A stretch of 20,224 nucleotides of DNA from DASSOY01 sp035776675 (GTDB lineage Bacteria; Bacillota; Bacilli; Bacillales; DASSOY01): contig DASTWO010000150.1 in assembly GCA_035776675.1 (NCBI GenBank), positions 1 through 20,224 on the forward strand, in the 5' to 3' direction. The notes below the pieces were generated by a model. That model was not told the origin of the DNA, ran no database searches, and saw only the letters and a list, made by a program, of their open reading frames with translations. Shown one piece after another: positions 6,447 to 13,152 of this stretch. Position numbers and translations under genes: made by a program. The first letter of the stretch is position 1; the number at the start of each line of letters is the position of its first letter.

Positions 6447-7467
6447 AAGCTACCCCCCTTTTGATCAAATCCTCAATGGTTTTGATTTTCGGATGGTAGG
6501 GCTGTTCAGGGGTTTCACGCAGCGAAAGAATCAATCTTGCCAACTCCCGTCCAGATAGCATTTCATAGATACCAAGGCGCCTTCGCTTCCTGCGTCTCCG
6601 GCATTCCGGCCGGCAGTCGTCACCACAAAATGGACAAACGAGCGCTACAAGACGTTGAGCAATAACCGCCCGCAAAGATTGCTCCAAATAGGACAATGGA
6701 ATACCAAGTTCCAAAAGTCGATAAACACCACCTATGGAATCTTTCGTATGCAAGGTTGAAAGAACAAGATGACCACTTAAGGATGCTCGTACAGCCACCT
6801 TTGCCGTTTCAGAATCACGGATTTCTCCGATCATGATCACATCGGGATCATGCCTTAGAATGGATTTGAAACCTTCCGCGTAAGTAATTTCGGCTTTCTC
6901 ATTCACTTCCATCTGCACAAATCGGTCACTTTTCTTCTCAATAGGATCTTCAAATGTTACGACCTGCCGATTAAATCGATCGACTGCTTCATTCAATAAG
7001 GAATATAATAATGTGGTTTTTCCCGAACCGGTCGGACCTGTGATTAAGATTAAGCCGTTCAAAGGAGTCATAAGGGAAAGAAGTTGATTTGCGGTTTCTG
7101 GGAATAGGGAAAGTTCCGATAAGGAATAGGTTTGATCTTGGGGCAATAATCGTAGGACAAGGCTTTCGTTAAATGGGGTTGGCAATGTGGAAAGGCGAAG
7201 ATTGATAAACTGGCCGTTGATTTGAGTATCCAATGCGCCGTCTTGCGGCCTTCGCTTCTCTCCGATATCCATTCCGGCAAGGAATTTAAAATGAGAGATC
7301 AACTTTTCGGAGAAACGTTTTGACATTGTGGTGATATCCGACAAAACATCATCAATTCGAAAGCGGACAAGCGTATCTTTCCTGCGTGGAATCAGATGGA
7401 CATCCGATGCACCGGTTTCCACCGCTCTCTTCAAAAGCGACCGGCTGGTTTGTTCGACATCGTTCAA
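6373..7467 (-). CDS. comGA: Competence pilus assembly ATPase ComGA
   Basis: The GspE/PilB-type ATPase that drives pseudopilus assembly for DNA uptake, located at the cytoplasmic face of the membrane. Of 364 residues, Walker A is GPTGSGKTT (144-152), the Asp box VVTFEDPIE (169-177), Walker B IMIGEIRD (211-218) and the His box GHLVLSTLHT (232-241). A tetracysteine zinc site (C278, C281, C285, C289) is followed by an Arg/Lys-rich run (290-297), as in other ComGA proteins. The start is TTG (7465-7467) preceded by CAGGTGAT; no in-frame ATG fits. It begins only 23 nt after the coiled-coil gene upstream, so both are likely read from one promoter. The operon order GA to GG is complete, so the pilus machinery should be functional, given a prepilin peptidase (ComC) encoded elsewhere. 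Confidence 0.96.
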   Translation of the reverse strand: MNDVEQTSRSLLKRAVETGASDVHLIPRRKDTLVRFRIDDVLSDITTMSKRFSEKLISHFKFLAGMDIGEKRRPQDGALDTQINGQFINLRLSTLPTPFNESLVLRLLPQDQTYSLSELSLFPETANQLLSLMTPLNGLILITGPTGSGKTTLLYSLLNEAVDRFNRQVVTFEDPIEKKSDRFVQMEVNEKAEITYAEGFKSILRHDPDVIMIGEIRDSETAKVAVRASLSGHLVLSTLHTKDSIGGVYRLLELGIPLSYLEQSLRAVIAQRLVALVCPFCGDDCRPECRRRRKRRRLGIYEMLSGRELARLILSLRETPEQPYHPKIKTIEDLIKRGVAYGFLSESSFARWIGSRNEPQKVGE

Positions 7468-7490
7468 CCCATCACCTGCTTTCTTTTGAA

Positions 7491-7793
7491 TTAAAAGAGA
7501 ATTTTCTGCAGCCTATGAATGCTGCGTTCATTCTCCCATTGTTTCTTTGCGAGCAAGGTAATGTCTCCGCCAAGATTATCGATCTTTTCATTAAGCTCTT
7601 GTTTCATGTCAGACATTTCTCCACGAAGCTCTTGCTTCATGTCAGACATTTCTCCTCGCAATTCCTTCTTCATATCGGACATCTCTTGTCTTAATTCATC
7701 TTTCATTTCGGTCATTTCCCTGCCCATTTTGATTTGCAGTTCTTTCATTTCAATCATTCCATTCATCAATTGCCCGAACTGCTCATCCGTCAT
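7491..7793 (-). CDS. Hendecad-repeat coiled-coil protein leading the comG operon
   Basis: A 100-aa highly charged protein with no membrane segment. From about residue 26 to 70 it consists of four near-identical 11-residue units of the type 'MSDMKQELRGE', which gives a continuous coiled coil of 11-residue (hendecad) periodicity. The N-terminus (MTDEQFGQLMNGMIEMKELQ) and C-terminus (ENERSIHRLQKILF) are also helical in character. The ATG at 7791-7793 has a near-perfect AAGGAGGTGG site; an ATG 21 nt upstream would place that site inside the gene. I do not recognise the family. Similar Met/Glu/Lys repeat proteins are common and poorly annotated in Bacillaceae. Its stop lies 23 nt before comGA with no terminator between, so it should be expressed with the competence genes. 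A role in transformation is inference from position. Confidence 0.8.
   Translation of the reverse strand: MTDEQFGQLMNGMIEMKELQIKMGREMTEMKDELRQEMSDMKKELRGEMSDMKQELRGEMSDMKQELNEKIDNLGGDITLLAKKQWENERSIHRLQKILF
7584..7715 (-). repeat. Four tandem 33-bp units coding an 11-residue repeat
   Basis: Units lie at 7584-7616, 7617-7649, 7650-7682 and 7683-7715. The first two share most bases (for example AAGCTCTTG.TTCATGTCAGACAT), while the fourth is the most diverged. Each unit keeps the reading frame, so loss or gain of a unit would alter the coiled-coil length without a frameshift. Confidence 0.9.
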
Positions 7794-7904
7794 TATCCGC
7801 CACCTCCTTCTCAATTGGCCTTACGACAAATAATTCTACATGATTTGCGAAATTCCTTCTTTTTTCTTGGGGTTTTTTCCGAAGCCAGCCAATGCGCTCC
7901 TATT

Positions 7905-8786
7905 TTAATGAATATTTCTTTTCTTGAAACGGCCGCCTTTGACATCGTGAATATCACCGACAGCCAGAAAAGCCGAAGGGTCGAGTTCCTCAACGATGCT
8001 TTTTAATTTGGCTTCCTCTAATCGTGTAATGACTGTGAAAATGACCTGTTTCTCATCTCCGCTATACGCGCCTTCTCCATTCAAATAGGTAATGCCCCTG
8101 CCAAGCCGGGAATTCAACGTTTCCCCAATGTTTTCATGTTCATCACTGATAATCCAAACAGATTTCTGTGTATCAAGACCCTCAACAGTAATATCAATCA
8201 TCTTAAACGCGATAAAATAGGCGATCAGGGAATACATGGCATTATCCAGACCGAATACGAATCCGGCGCTCCCCAGAATGAATATGTTGATAAACATGAC
8301 AATCTCACCGACGGAAAATGGAGTCGACTTGTTAAAGAGGACCGCCAATATTTCAGTACCGTCCGATGATCCCCCATGGCGTATAATCAAACCCACACCA
8401 ATTCCCAATAAAATTCCACCGAACACAGCTGCCAACAGGTGATTGTTCGTTATACCCGGAACAGGGGTGAACAAGGTTGTAAAAATTGATAATAGCGTTA
8501 TTCCAGATGCAGTAGTAATGGCGAAGGTTTTGCCAAGTTGTTTGTAGCCCAGAAAGAAAAAGGGAAGGTTTAAGAAGAAAAGAAATAACCCTAATTTGAT
8601 ACCGAGAAGATGCGAAAGCATAATCGAAATGCCGACAATGCCACCGTCTATAACGTCATTGGGGACAAGAAAAATTTCCAATGCAATGGCTTCAAGTATG
8701 GCGCCCATTGGAACAAATATTAATTTTTTTATCAATTGCGCTTTGGACAGCTTTCTATGTTGAACTTTAGGTTGCGAAATATCCAT
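7905..8786 (-). CDS. YitT family membrane protein (DUF161/DUF2179)
   Basis: A 293-aa integral membrane protein. A basic N-terminus is followed by about six hydrophobic segments (roughly residues 22-45, 52-75, 78-105, 110-135, 150-175 and 180-195) and a C-terminal cytoplasmic domain of about 90 residues of the DUF2179 type, with 'GEGAYSGDEKQVIFTVITRLE' (first part of that motif) and 'DPSAFLAVGDIHDVKGG'. These are hallmarks of the YitT/YqfU/YpjC paralogues of Bacillus. I prefer the ATG at 8784-8786, since GAGGAG lies 6 nt before it, over the ATG two codons upstream that abuts the site. The substrate or function of the family is not established. It is read alone from its own promoter; the 110 nt between it and the coiled-coil gene hold no clear terminator. 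Confidence 0.9.
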   Translation of the reverse strand: MDISQPKVQHRKLSKAQLIKKLIFVPMGAILEAIALEIFLVPNDVIDGGIVGISIMLSHLLGIKLGLFLFFLNLPFFFLGYKQLGKTFAITTASGITLLSIFTTLFTPVPGITNNHLLAAVFGGILLGIGVGLIIRHGGSSDGTEILAVLFNKSTPFSVGEIVMFINIFILGSAGFVFGLDNAMYSLIAYFIAFKMIDITVEGLDTQKSVWIISDEHENIGETLNSRLGRGITYLNGEGAYSGDEKQVIFTVITRLEEAKLKSIVEELDPSAFLAVGDIHDVKGGRFKKRNIH

Positions 8787-8815
8787 TGTCATCTCCTCAC
8801 TTTTCTCTATCTATC

Positions 8816-8844
8816 ATTATACAGAAAATAAGAAGGGTTATCGA
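8816..8844 (-). promoter_or_regulatory. Sigma-A promoter of the YitT-family gene
   Basis: On the minus strand TCGATA (8839-8844) and a perfect TATAAT (8816-8821) are 17 bp apart, 30 nt upstream of the start codon. Confidence 0.65.
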
Positions 8845-8898
8845 TAAAAATGATGACCGTATCAAATATGCCCAACCCCGTCAATTTGAATGTAAATG

Positions 8899-8914
8899 CA
8901 AGATGTACATCTTG
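8899..8914. promoter_or_regulatory. Perfect 16-nt palindrome, possible operator
   Basis: CAAGATGTACATCTTG is perfectly self-complementary. It lies in the 226-nt gap between the YitT-family gene and tRNA-Gln, about 55 nt upstream of the yitT -35 element and 100 nt before the tRNA. There is no loop, so it is more likely a protein-binding dyad than a terminator. I could not match it to a known Bacillus operator. The rest of this gap shows only the yitT promoter; a convincing tRNA promoter was not found (TACAAT at 8970-8975 lacks a good -35). Confidence 0.45.
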
Positions 8915-9012
8915 AAAAAACACCATAAATAAATCCTTTTATTCGTGAATAGTCCTTGCGGGATCAGGTTACAATACAGTTTAGCACCGGTCAGAAAACA
9001 CTTTTTCATCGA

Positions 9013-9084
9013 TGGGATGTAGCCAAGCGGTAAGGCATCGGACTTTGACTCCGTCATGCGTAGGTTCGAATCCTGCCATCCCAG
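9013..9084 (+). tRNA. trnQ: tRNA-Gln (anticodon TTG)
   Basis: A 72-nt cloverleaf can be folded. The acceptor stem is TGGGATG / CATCCCA with discriminator G, the D arm is AGCCAAGCGGTAAGGC, the anticodon loop is CTTTGAC (anticodon TTG reading CAA/CAG), and the T arm is GTAGG-TTCGAAT-CCTGC. The 3' CCA is not encoded. The outermost pair of the anticodon stem (position 27-43) is T-T, a mismatch. The gene stands alone rather than in a tRNA cluster and is followed by a hairpin. Confidence 0.95.
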
Positions 9085-9092
9085 TTATCCCG

Positions 9093-9130
9093 GAAGCCGG
9101 ATCGAGCCAAAATCCGGTTTCTTGATCTTT
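9093..9130 (+). terminator. Terminator after tRNA-Gln
   Basis: A 10-bp stem with one G-T pair (GAAGCCGGAT 9093-9102, ATCCGGTTTC 9112-9121) and a 9-nt loop is followed by TTGATCTTT. The T tract is interrupted, so strength is moderate. Confidence 0.6.
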
Positions 9131-9177
9131 AAATTCCCGAACGCTCGAAAATGCCACGATTTCGCCATGCGATGTTA

Positions 9178-9206
9178 TTTACAATATGAAATCGGTCGTA
9201 TATAAT
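9178..9206 (+). promoter_or_regulatory. Sigma-A promoter of yqgY
   Basis: TTTACA (9178-9183) and a perfect TATAAT (9201-9206) are spaced 17 bp apart, about 50 nt before the yqgY start codon. This is one of the best housekeeping promoters in the window. Confidence 0.8.
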
Positions 9207-9256
9207 AACAGTTGAATCAATAGTACATATAGCATCGTGTTGAAGGAGGGAATCCC

Positions 9257-9508
9257 ATGCCGCGCATGTTTCGTGTGATTGCGTTTTGGACATTGATCTT
9301 TGCCGTAATGTTCCAAGTTGCCGGTTTGATTGATGCAGCATTGCTTTTTTACGGACAAACGGTTATTTTCTTTTGTTTAGGTCTTTTAAATTTATCTGAG
9401 CGGGCTTACATTTATATTTTCGGCGCTTACTTAACACTGTTTTTCATCGGTTTCACGTATTGGACAACGTTCATGATGGTACCCGGCAGTGGTGGCGGGG
9501 CCCAGTAG
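9257..9508 (+). CDS. yqgY: YqgY family small membrane protein (DUF2626)
   Basis: An 83-aa membrane protein with about three hydrophobic segments (roughly residues 8-30, 33-45 and 52-73). It shares 'FGAYLTLFFIGFTY' and the terminal 'MVPGSGG' with Bacillus YqgY, the DUF2626 prototype. The ATG follows GAAGGAGGG at good distance. It is a single-gene unit with its own strong promoter and terminator. The function is unknown. Its stop is 18 nt from the end of the convergent methyltransferase gene. Confidence 0.88.
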   Translation: MPRMFRVIAFWTLIFAVMFQVAGLIDAALLFYGQTVIFFCLGLLNLSERAYIYIFGAYLTLFFIGFTYWTTFMMVPGSGGGAQ

Positions 9509-9541
9509 AGACGATTGAGCAACTGCTCATCGTCTTTTTTG
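9509..9541 (+). terminator. Rho-independent terminator of yqgY
   Basis: AGACGAT-T-GAGC (9509-9520) pairs with GCTC-ATCGTCT (9525-9535) with one bulged T, then T6. The right arm contains the stop codon and last codons of the convergent methyltransferase gene. Confidence 0.85.
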
Positions 9542-10681
9542 TATCTCTCCATGAATAGCCGTTTGATCGGCTCCGCAGGCTTTTGCAAATTGGCCCGTAA
9601 GACCTTTCCCCTGCAATAACGCACGAAAAGCATTTCCCATTGAACTTTCAGATACCAAAGTATTGACAGCTCGATTTTGCCGGTGAACGGGGGAGAATGG
9701 ATCTGACACTTTTGTTTCATTTAAGTAATCAAAGATCCCCGCACGTAACAAGAAATCTTTCTGCGACAGAGTGAATATATGGGCGAGCCCTCCTTCTTCC
9801 ATGATTTTCCGAACAGCATCCACATGAATATGTGCGGTAAGATCCATTTCTCCTGGATGAACCAAAGGATTGTCTACCTTATAATGGCGATAATATCCTC
9901 TTAGACTGCCATTCTTTCTCAACGGTTCTCGCCATTCCATCTCCGTAAAACCATAATCGATCGTCAGCAAAGCCCCGCGGCTGATCCAATTCGTTGTCGT
10001 TTTCAGCCAGTTGGTCATCATGAGAGGAATCTCGATCCTTTGCCCCGCCTTTAACGGAAAACCGTAGGCTTCAAGCCATTGAAAGATCTTTCGATCGACA
10101 CAAGGAACCCTGACTTCTTCAAGGTCTCCCCCTTCATTGACACCCACCTTCACTTCATGTAAAACTCCTTCTACGTTTTCAACCACCCTGACGGGAAAAG
10201 CATCGAAAAGCTCATTCGAAAAAAGGATCCCGCAAAACGCAGGGTATTCCTCCCGTAATTCACCCCAATCACAGTACTGGACCACTGGTCTGCTCGAAGG
10301 CAAATACTTCAATTGCTCTTGGCGAAGATACGGGCTATCTTCAACCATGATATAGGTCAAATCCTTATAAGTGTCGGGAGACAACCGACCCCATTCCTCC
10401 AGAACCGCTGCCGCCAAACGGCCGTCACCGGCTCCCCACTCACAAACAACCGGAGGAAGCTCTTCGCTGTTTATTAAATCAATGAAGAACCGGGCAAGCG
10501 TGCGACCGAATACAGGATGGACTGTCGGGCTCGTATAAAAGTCTCCTTTTTTTCCGACCTTGTCGACAGGCCTGTGATAATAGCCTTTTTCAGGATGATA
10601 GAGAACCGTATTCATAAACTGTTCATAAGTAATACAATGGTCTTGCGCAGCAGCCATCAAATTCCGCAAAATATTCTCCAA
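9527..10681 (-). CDS. SAM-dependent methyltransferase, MidA/NDUFAF7 family
   Basis: A 384-aa class I methyltransferase of the COG1565 family. Mitochondrial members (MidA/NDUFAF7) methylate an arginine of a complex I subunit; the bacterial substrate is unknown to me. The visible motifs are 'GDFYTS' (46-51), the SAM-binding E81-W-GAGDG (83-87), 'SNELFDAFPV' (155-164) and 'IDYGF' (241-245), all hallmarks of this family. The start is TTG (10679-10681) with AAAGGAGA about 10 nt upstream; this site overlaps the stop of the preceding yqgX gene, so the two are co-translated. This pairing with the YqgX hydrolase and proximity to comG is seen in other bacilli, as I recall. The end of the gene runs into the terminator of yqgY. 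Confidence 0.88.
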   Translation of the reverse strand: MENILRNLMAAAQDHCITYEQFMNTVLYHPEKGYYHRPVDKVGKKGDFYTSPTVHPVFGRTLARFFIDLINSEELPPVVCEWGAGDGRLAAAVLEEWGRLSPDTYKDLTYIMVEDSPYLRQEQLKYLPSSRPVVQYCDWGELREEYPAFCGILFSNELFDAFPVRVVENVEGVLHEVKVGVNEGGDLEEVRVPCVDRKIFQWLEAYGFPLKAGQRIEIPLMMTNWLKTTTNWISRGALLTIDYGFTEMEWREPLRKNGSLRGYYRHYKVDNPLVHPGEMDLTAHIHVDAVRKIMEEGGLAHIFTLSQKDFLLRAGIFDYLNETKVSDPFSPVHRQNRAVNTLVSESSMGNAFRALLQGKGLTGQFAKACGADQTAIHGEIQKRR

Positions 10682-10695
10682 CGGCCTGTTCTCCT

Positions 10696-11334
10696 TTACA
10701 TACCGGATAGAAAGGGATTGGTCCGCCTCTCCGATTCAATAGTGGTTTCAGGGCCATGACCCGGTGCCACAATCGTTTCACCCGGAAGAATTAACAACTT
10801 TTCTTCAATGCTTTCCAACAATTCATCGTGATCTCCACGATACAAATCAGTCCTTCCAATACTGCCGGCAAATAAGGCATCTCCTGAAAAAACAACTTTT
10901 GACGCTTTATTGAAAAAGGAAACGCTGCCTGGAGAATGTCCCGGTGTTTCAACAACTTCAAAGCTGAAAGATCCGATATTCAGAGGGCCTTCACCATTTA
11001 TGATTTTTTCAGCCGGCTTGATTGTCATCCCACCACCCACTCCTGGAAAAAAGGCGGAACCGTTCTTCTGCGGATCATTAAGCCAGCCCGATTCTTCTTG
11101 ATGTAAATATACGGGAATCGACCATTGGGTTCTTGCTTTCTCCACTGCTCCGATATGATCAAAATGAGCATGAGTCAGGAGGATGGCCAACGGCTCCAGG
11201 TTCCTGGACTTTACAAAGGAAACCAACCGATCTCCTTCTCCTCCCGGATCAATTATTAGCGCCTCTCCGTTTTCTTTTTCAACAATATAGGCATTGGCCT
11301 GCACTGGCCCAAGCGGCAATTGTGTCCATTTCAT
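10696..11334 (-). CDS. yqgX: Metallo-beta-lactamase-fold hydrolase, YqgX (glyoxalase II-like)
   Basis: A 212-aa di-zinc hydrolase. Metal ligands are visible in H55-A-H57-F-D59-H60, H133 ('TPGHSPGS'), D152 ('FSGDALF') and H193 ('APGHGP'). The length and motif spacing match Bacillus YqgX, a glyoxalase II-related enzyme. The actual thioester substrate is not settled; bacilli lack glutathione, so bacillithiol adducts are an attractive guess. I chose the ATG at 11332-11334 because GGGAGG lies 9-10 nt upstream and 'MKWTQLPLGPVQANAY' is the usual N-terminus; a longer open frame upstream adds 43 unrelated residues. It is the first gene of a two-gene unit with the methyltransferase. Confidence 0.9.
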   Translation of the reverse strand: MKWTQLPLGPVQANAYIVEKENGEALIIDPGGEGDRLVSFVKSRNLEPLAILLTHAHFDHIGAVEKARTQWSIPVYLHQEESGWLNDPQKNGSAFFPGVGGGMTIKPAEKIINGEGPLNIGSFSFEVVETPGHSPGSVSFFNKASKVVFSGDALFAGSIGRTDLYRGDHDELLESIEEKLLILPGETIVAPGHGPETTIESERRTNPFLSGM

Positions 11335-11371
11335 AACTTTTCCTCCCGTTCCCTTAATGGATCTATCCCCT

Positions 11372-11400
11372 ATTTTACGTGAAAACGAATGCGATTGAAA
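11372..11400 (-). promoter_or_regulatory. Weak candidate promoter for the yqgX unit
   Basis: On the minus strand TTTCAA (11395-11400) and TAAAAT (11372-11377) are 17 bp apart, 38 nt upstream of the yqgX start. The -35 is poor. Confidence 0.3.
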
Positions 11401-11456
11401 AGGCGCAAGCAGTTTGTCACAATCCGATGAACTTTTCAGCAGACCGCCGGGGTTCC

Positions 11457-11485
11457 TCGACAAACCGTGGAAAAAAGTATAAAAT
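11457..11485 (+). promoter_or_regulatory. Sigma-A promoter of the DUF2759-like gene
   Basis: TCGACA (11457-11462) and TAAAAT (11480-11485) are 17 bp apart, each one base off consensus. A leader of about 80 nt follows before the start codon; I see no clear riboswitch in it. Confidence 0.7.
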
Positions 11486-11571
11486 AAATATCGGAATCCA
11501 TTTAACTTATGAATGAAAGAAGAATTGGGTAAGCTAACGTAACAGATTCAATCAAGAAAGGGGATTACATA

Positions 11572-11757
11572 ATGGCACTCGCTTTTATTTTTCTGGTTGT
11601 TACCATTTTTGCCATCATCGGAGCTTTCCGTGGATTTAAAGCAAGGAACTTCTTTGGAGGCGGATTCGCGGTTTTAACAGTGCTCTTCTTCGGGTGGTTC
11701 TCAATCATGAGTCTATATGCCGTCTTCTGGGGCGGAGGAGCCGTAAGCGGCGAATGA
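11572..11757 (+). CDS. DUF2759 family small membrane protein (YqgW-like)
   Basis: A 61-aa hydrophobic protein with two membrane segments (about 3-19 and 30-52) separated by a basic, Gly-rich loop 'GFKARNFFGGG'. It fits the DUF2759 family of Bacillaceae, which in B. subtilis lies between yqgX and yqgT-like genes, as here. The ATG is preceded by AAAGGGG. It is monocistronic, with its own promoter and terminator. No function is known. The family name is based on memory of length and pattern, so certainty is moderate. Confidence 0.75.
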   Translation: MALAFIFLVVTIFAIIGAFRGFKARNFFGGGFAVLTVLFFGWFSIMSLYAVFWGGGAVSGE

Positions 11758-11786
11758 AAAGCGGGGATAGTACTCCCGCTTTTTTT
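11758..11786 (+). terminator. Terminator of the DUF2759-like gene
   Basis: AAAGCGGG (11758-11765) pairs with CCCGCTTT (11775-11782) across a 9-nt loop, with a T run to 11786. Confidence 0.88.
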
Positions 11787-11800
11787 CATGGCCAAATCTG

Positions 11801-11832
11801 AAAACCCCATTCGTCTGAAAGGACCAACGGGG
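11801..11832 (-). terminator. Terminator of the LysM-M14 peptidase gene
   Basis: On the minus strand CCCCGTT (11832-11826) pairs with AATGGGG (11811-11805), with an inner GTC/GAC pairing, and is followed by TTTTCAG. It is a short stem with a short T tract and lies 12 nt after the stop. Confidence 0.6.
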
Positions 11833-11843
11833 CAGCTTAACTT

Positions 11844-13046
11844 TCATATATATTCCTTAAGATACAGGCTGGCAAGAAAGATACCGAGACACTCCTGATA
11901 GATCTCGCTGAATTGACTTATGGGTAACGGTTTTTCCCCCGTTCCAATCTCCACAGTAAAGCCAGGACGCCTCCACTCCTGGATAAACCAATCTTTATAT
12001 CCTGCATAGCTATCAACGTATTGTATCGGTTCGTATCCGCTGACCCGGGCATATTCCTGAACTATAGTTCGAGAAGCTGACGGTTCATAACCGAGGAATC
12101 CCCAATAATTCTCTTCTCCTTGCGAATGAAGTGCCAGAATTCGATCGAAATCACGGGATTGCGTCAATTCAGCCATCGCAATTGTTTCTGGTTCACTTAA
12201 AGGTTCCGGTCCGGGATAATTCGCCGGAGCCGGTTTTTGTTTCTTACGCCTCGCTTCAAGGTACCAACGTGCGGGAAATTGATTATTCAAATCGACTCCG
12301 CGAATATTCGCTTTCCATTCCGAGAAATCCGAATGGTCATTATTGATTTCTAGTGCCATACTCTGATAAGGTTCTTCTTCCGGTGGCCCATTAATCACTA
12401 GATTGACGCCGTCTGGATTAACCATTGGCACGATAGACAGGGTTACCTCCTCATAAAGTGGGGCCATATACAATCCCCTAATGGTGCCACGGTTGGTTAA
12501 TGCCAACAAATATTCATTTACAAATTTCATGATGATCGGCGTAGTTGTCCATTCATTGGCATGAAAGGAGCCATTGAAATGAACTTTTCGCTCCCCACGC
12601 CCTATTCTTATTTCCGAAAGTGATTTCCCCATCACACTGTTTCCTATATGGTCTTGTTTCATAAAAGGATAGATTTCAAATAACCGATCAAGATTATCGA
12701 CAAGCGTCCCATAGTCATATTCAGATTGCCAATTCACAATTGACTTTGTAACGCGCTGCGGAATTTGAATTTGACCCCCGGCTTCCAGACGACGCGGTTC
12801 AACAGTCGGATTTGTCAACATAAGCGCGTCAATCGATACTTCTTTGAGAGTAGCCATTTCCCAAAAGTTATCCCGTTGTTGAATCTTATATTGCTCCGCA
12901 CTAAATCCTGGTATTTTCACCTGTTGGCCCCTATTCAAATGCCTTGGGTTAACATCGGGGTTGGAATCCAGTATCAATTGTAAAGGGACATTGAATAATT
13001 GACTGTAATACCAAAGAGTATCACCCTTACGTACAGTCACATTCAT
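11844..13046 (-). CDS. yqgT: LysM-M14 gamma-D-glutamyl-diamino acid peptidase (YqgT-like)
   Basis: A 400-aa cell-wall or spore-associated zinc carboxypeptidase that should cut the gamma-D-Glu/meso-DAP bond of peptidoglycan stem peptides. Two LysM domains (about 1-46 and 51-97, each ending in 'KIP'/'QIP') bind glycan. The M14 domain (about 108-400) has H162-x2-E165 ('GSFHANEW'), H307 ('ALHSQGE') as third zinc ligand and E366 ('TVEIGTG') as the general base. 'RGVDLNNQFPA' (249-259) is the substrate-carboxylate-binding region. There is no signal peptide, as is usual for this family, which starts directly with LysM. The ATG has AAAGGGGATGGGGGG upstream. B. subtilis YqgT and the Lysinibacillus sphaericus endopeptidase I share this architecture. 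It is probably a single-gene unit. Confidence 0.9.
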   Translation of the reverse strand: MNVTVRKGDTLWYYSQLFNVPLQLILDSNPDVNPRHLNRGQQVKIPGFSAEQYKIQQRDNFWEMATLKEVSIDALMLTNPTVEPRRLEAGGQIQIPQRVTKSIVNWQSEYDYGTLVDNLDRLFEIYPFMKQDHIGNSVMGKSLSEIRIGRGERKVHFNGSFHANEWTTTPIIMKFVNEYLLALTNRGTIRGLYMAPLYEEVTLSIVPMVNPDGVNLVINGPPEEEPYQSMALEINNDHSDFSEWKANIRGVDLNNQFPARWYLEARRKKQKPAPANYPGPEPLSEPETIAMAELTQSRDFDRILALHSQGEENYWGFLGYEPSASRTIVQEYARVSGYEPIQYVDSYAGYKDWFIQEWRRPGFTVEIGTGEKPLPISQFSEIYQECLGIFLASLYLKEYI

Positions 13047-13152
13047 GGCGTTCCCCCCATCCCCTTTCCTACATTCATCTTATGAGGAGAACACCTGAAA
13101 GTATGAGCAATTTTATCTAAACAATAAGAGTATGATGTCTCTGGTCACTGAC

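Noticed and set aside
7794..7904. Search for a ComK box (paired AAAA-N5-TTTT) upstream of the comG operon
   Set aside because: A-rich tracts exist, such as near 7856-7868, but no unit with four A, five bases and four T in the right spacing was found, so ComK control cannot be claimed from sequence.
11335..11463. N-terminal extension of YqgX by 43 residues
   Set aside because: The extension has no ribosome binding site and includes the intergenic region; the family N-terminus and GGGAGG site fit the ATG at 11332-11334.
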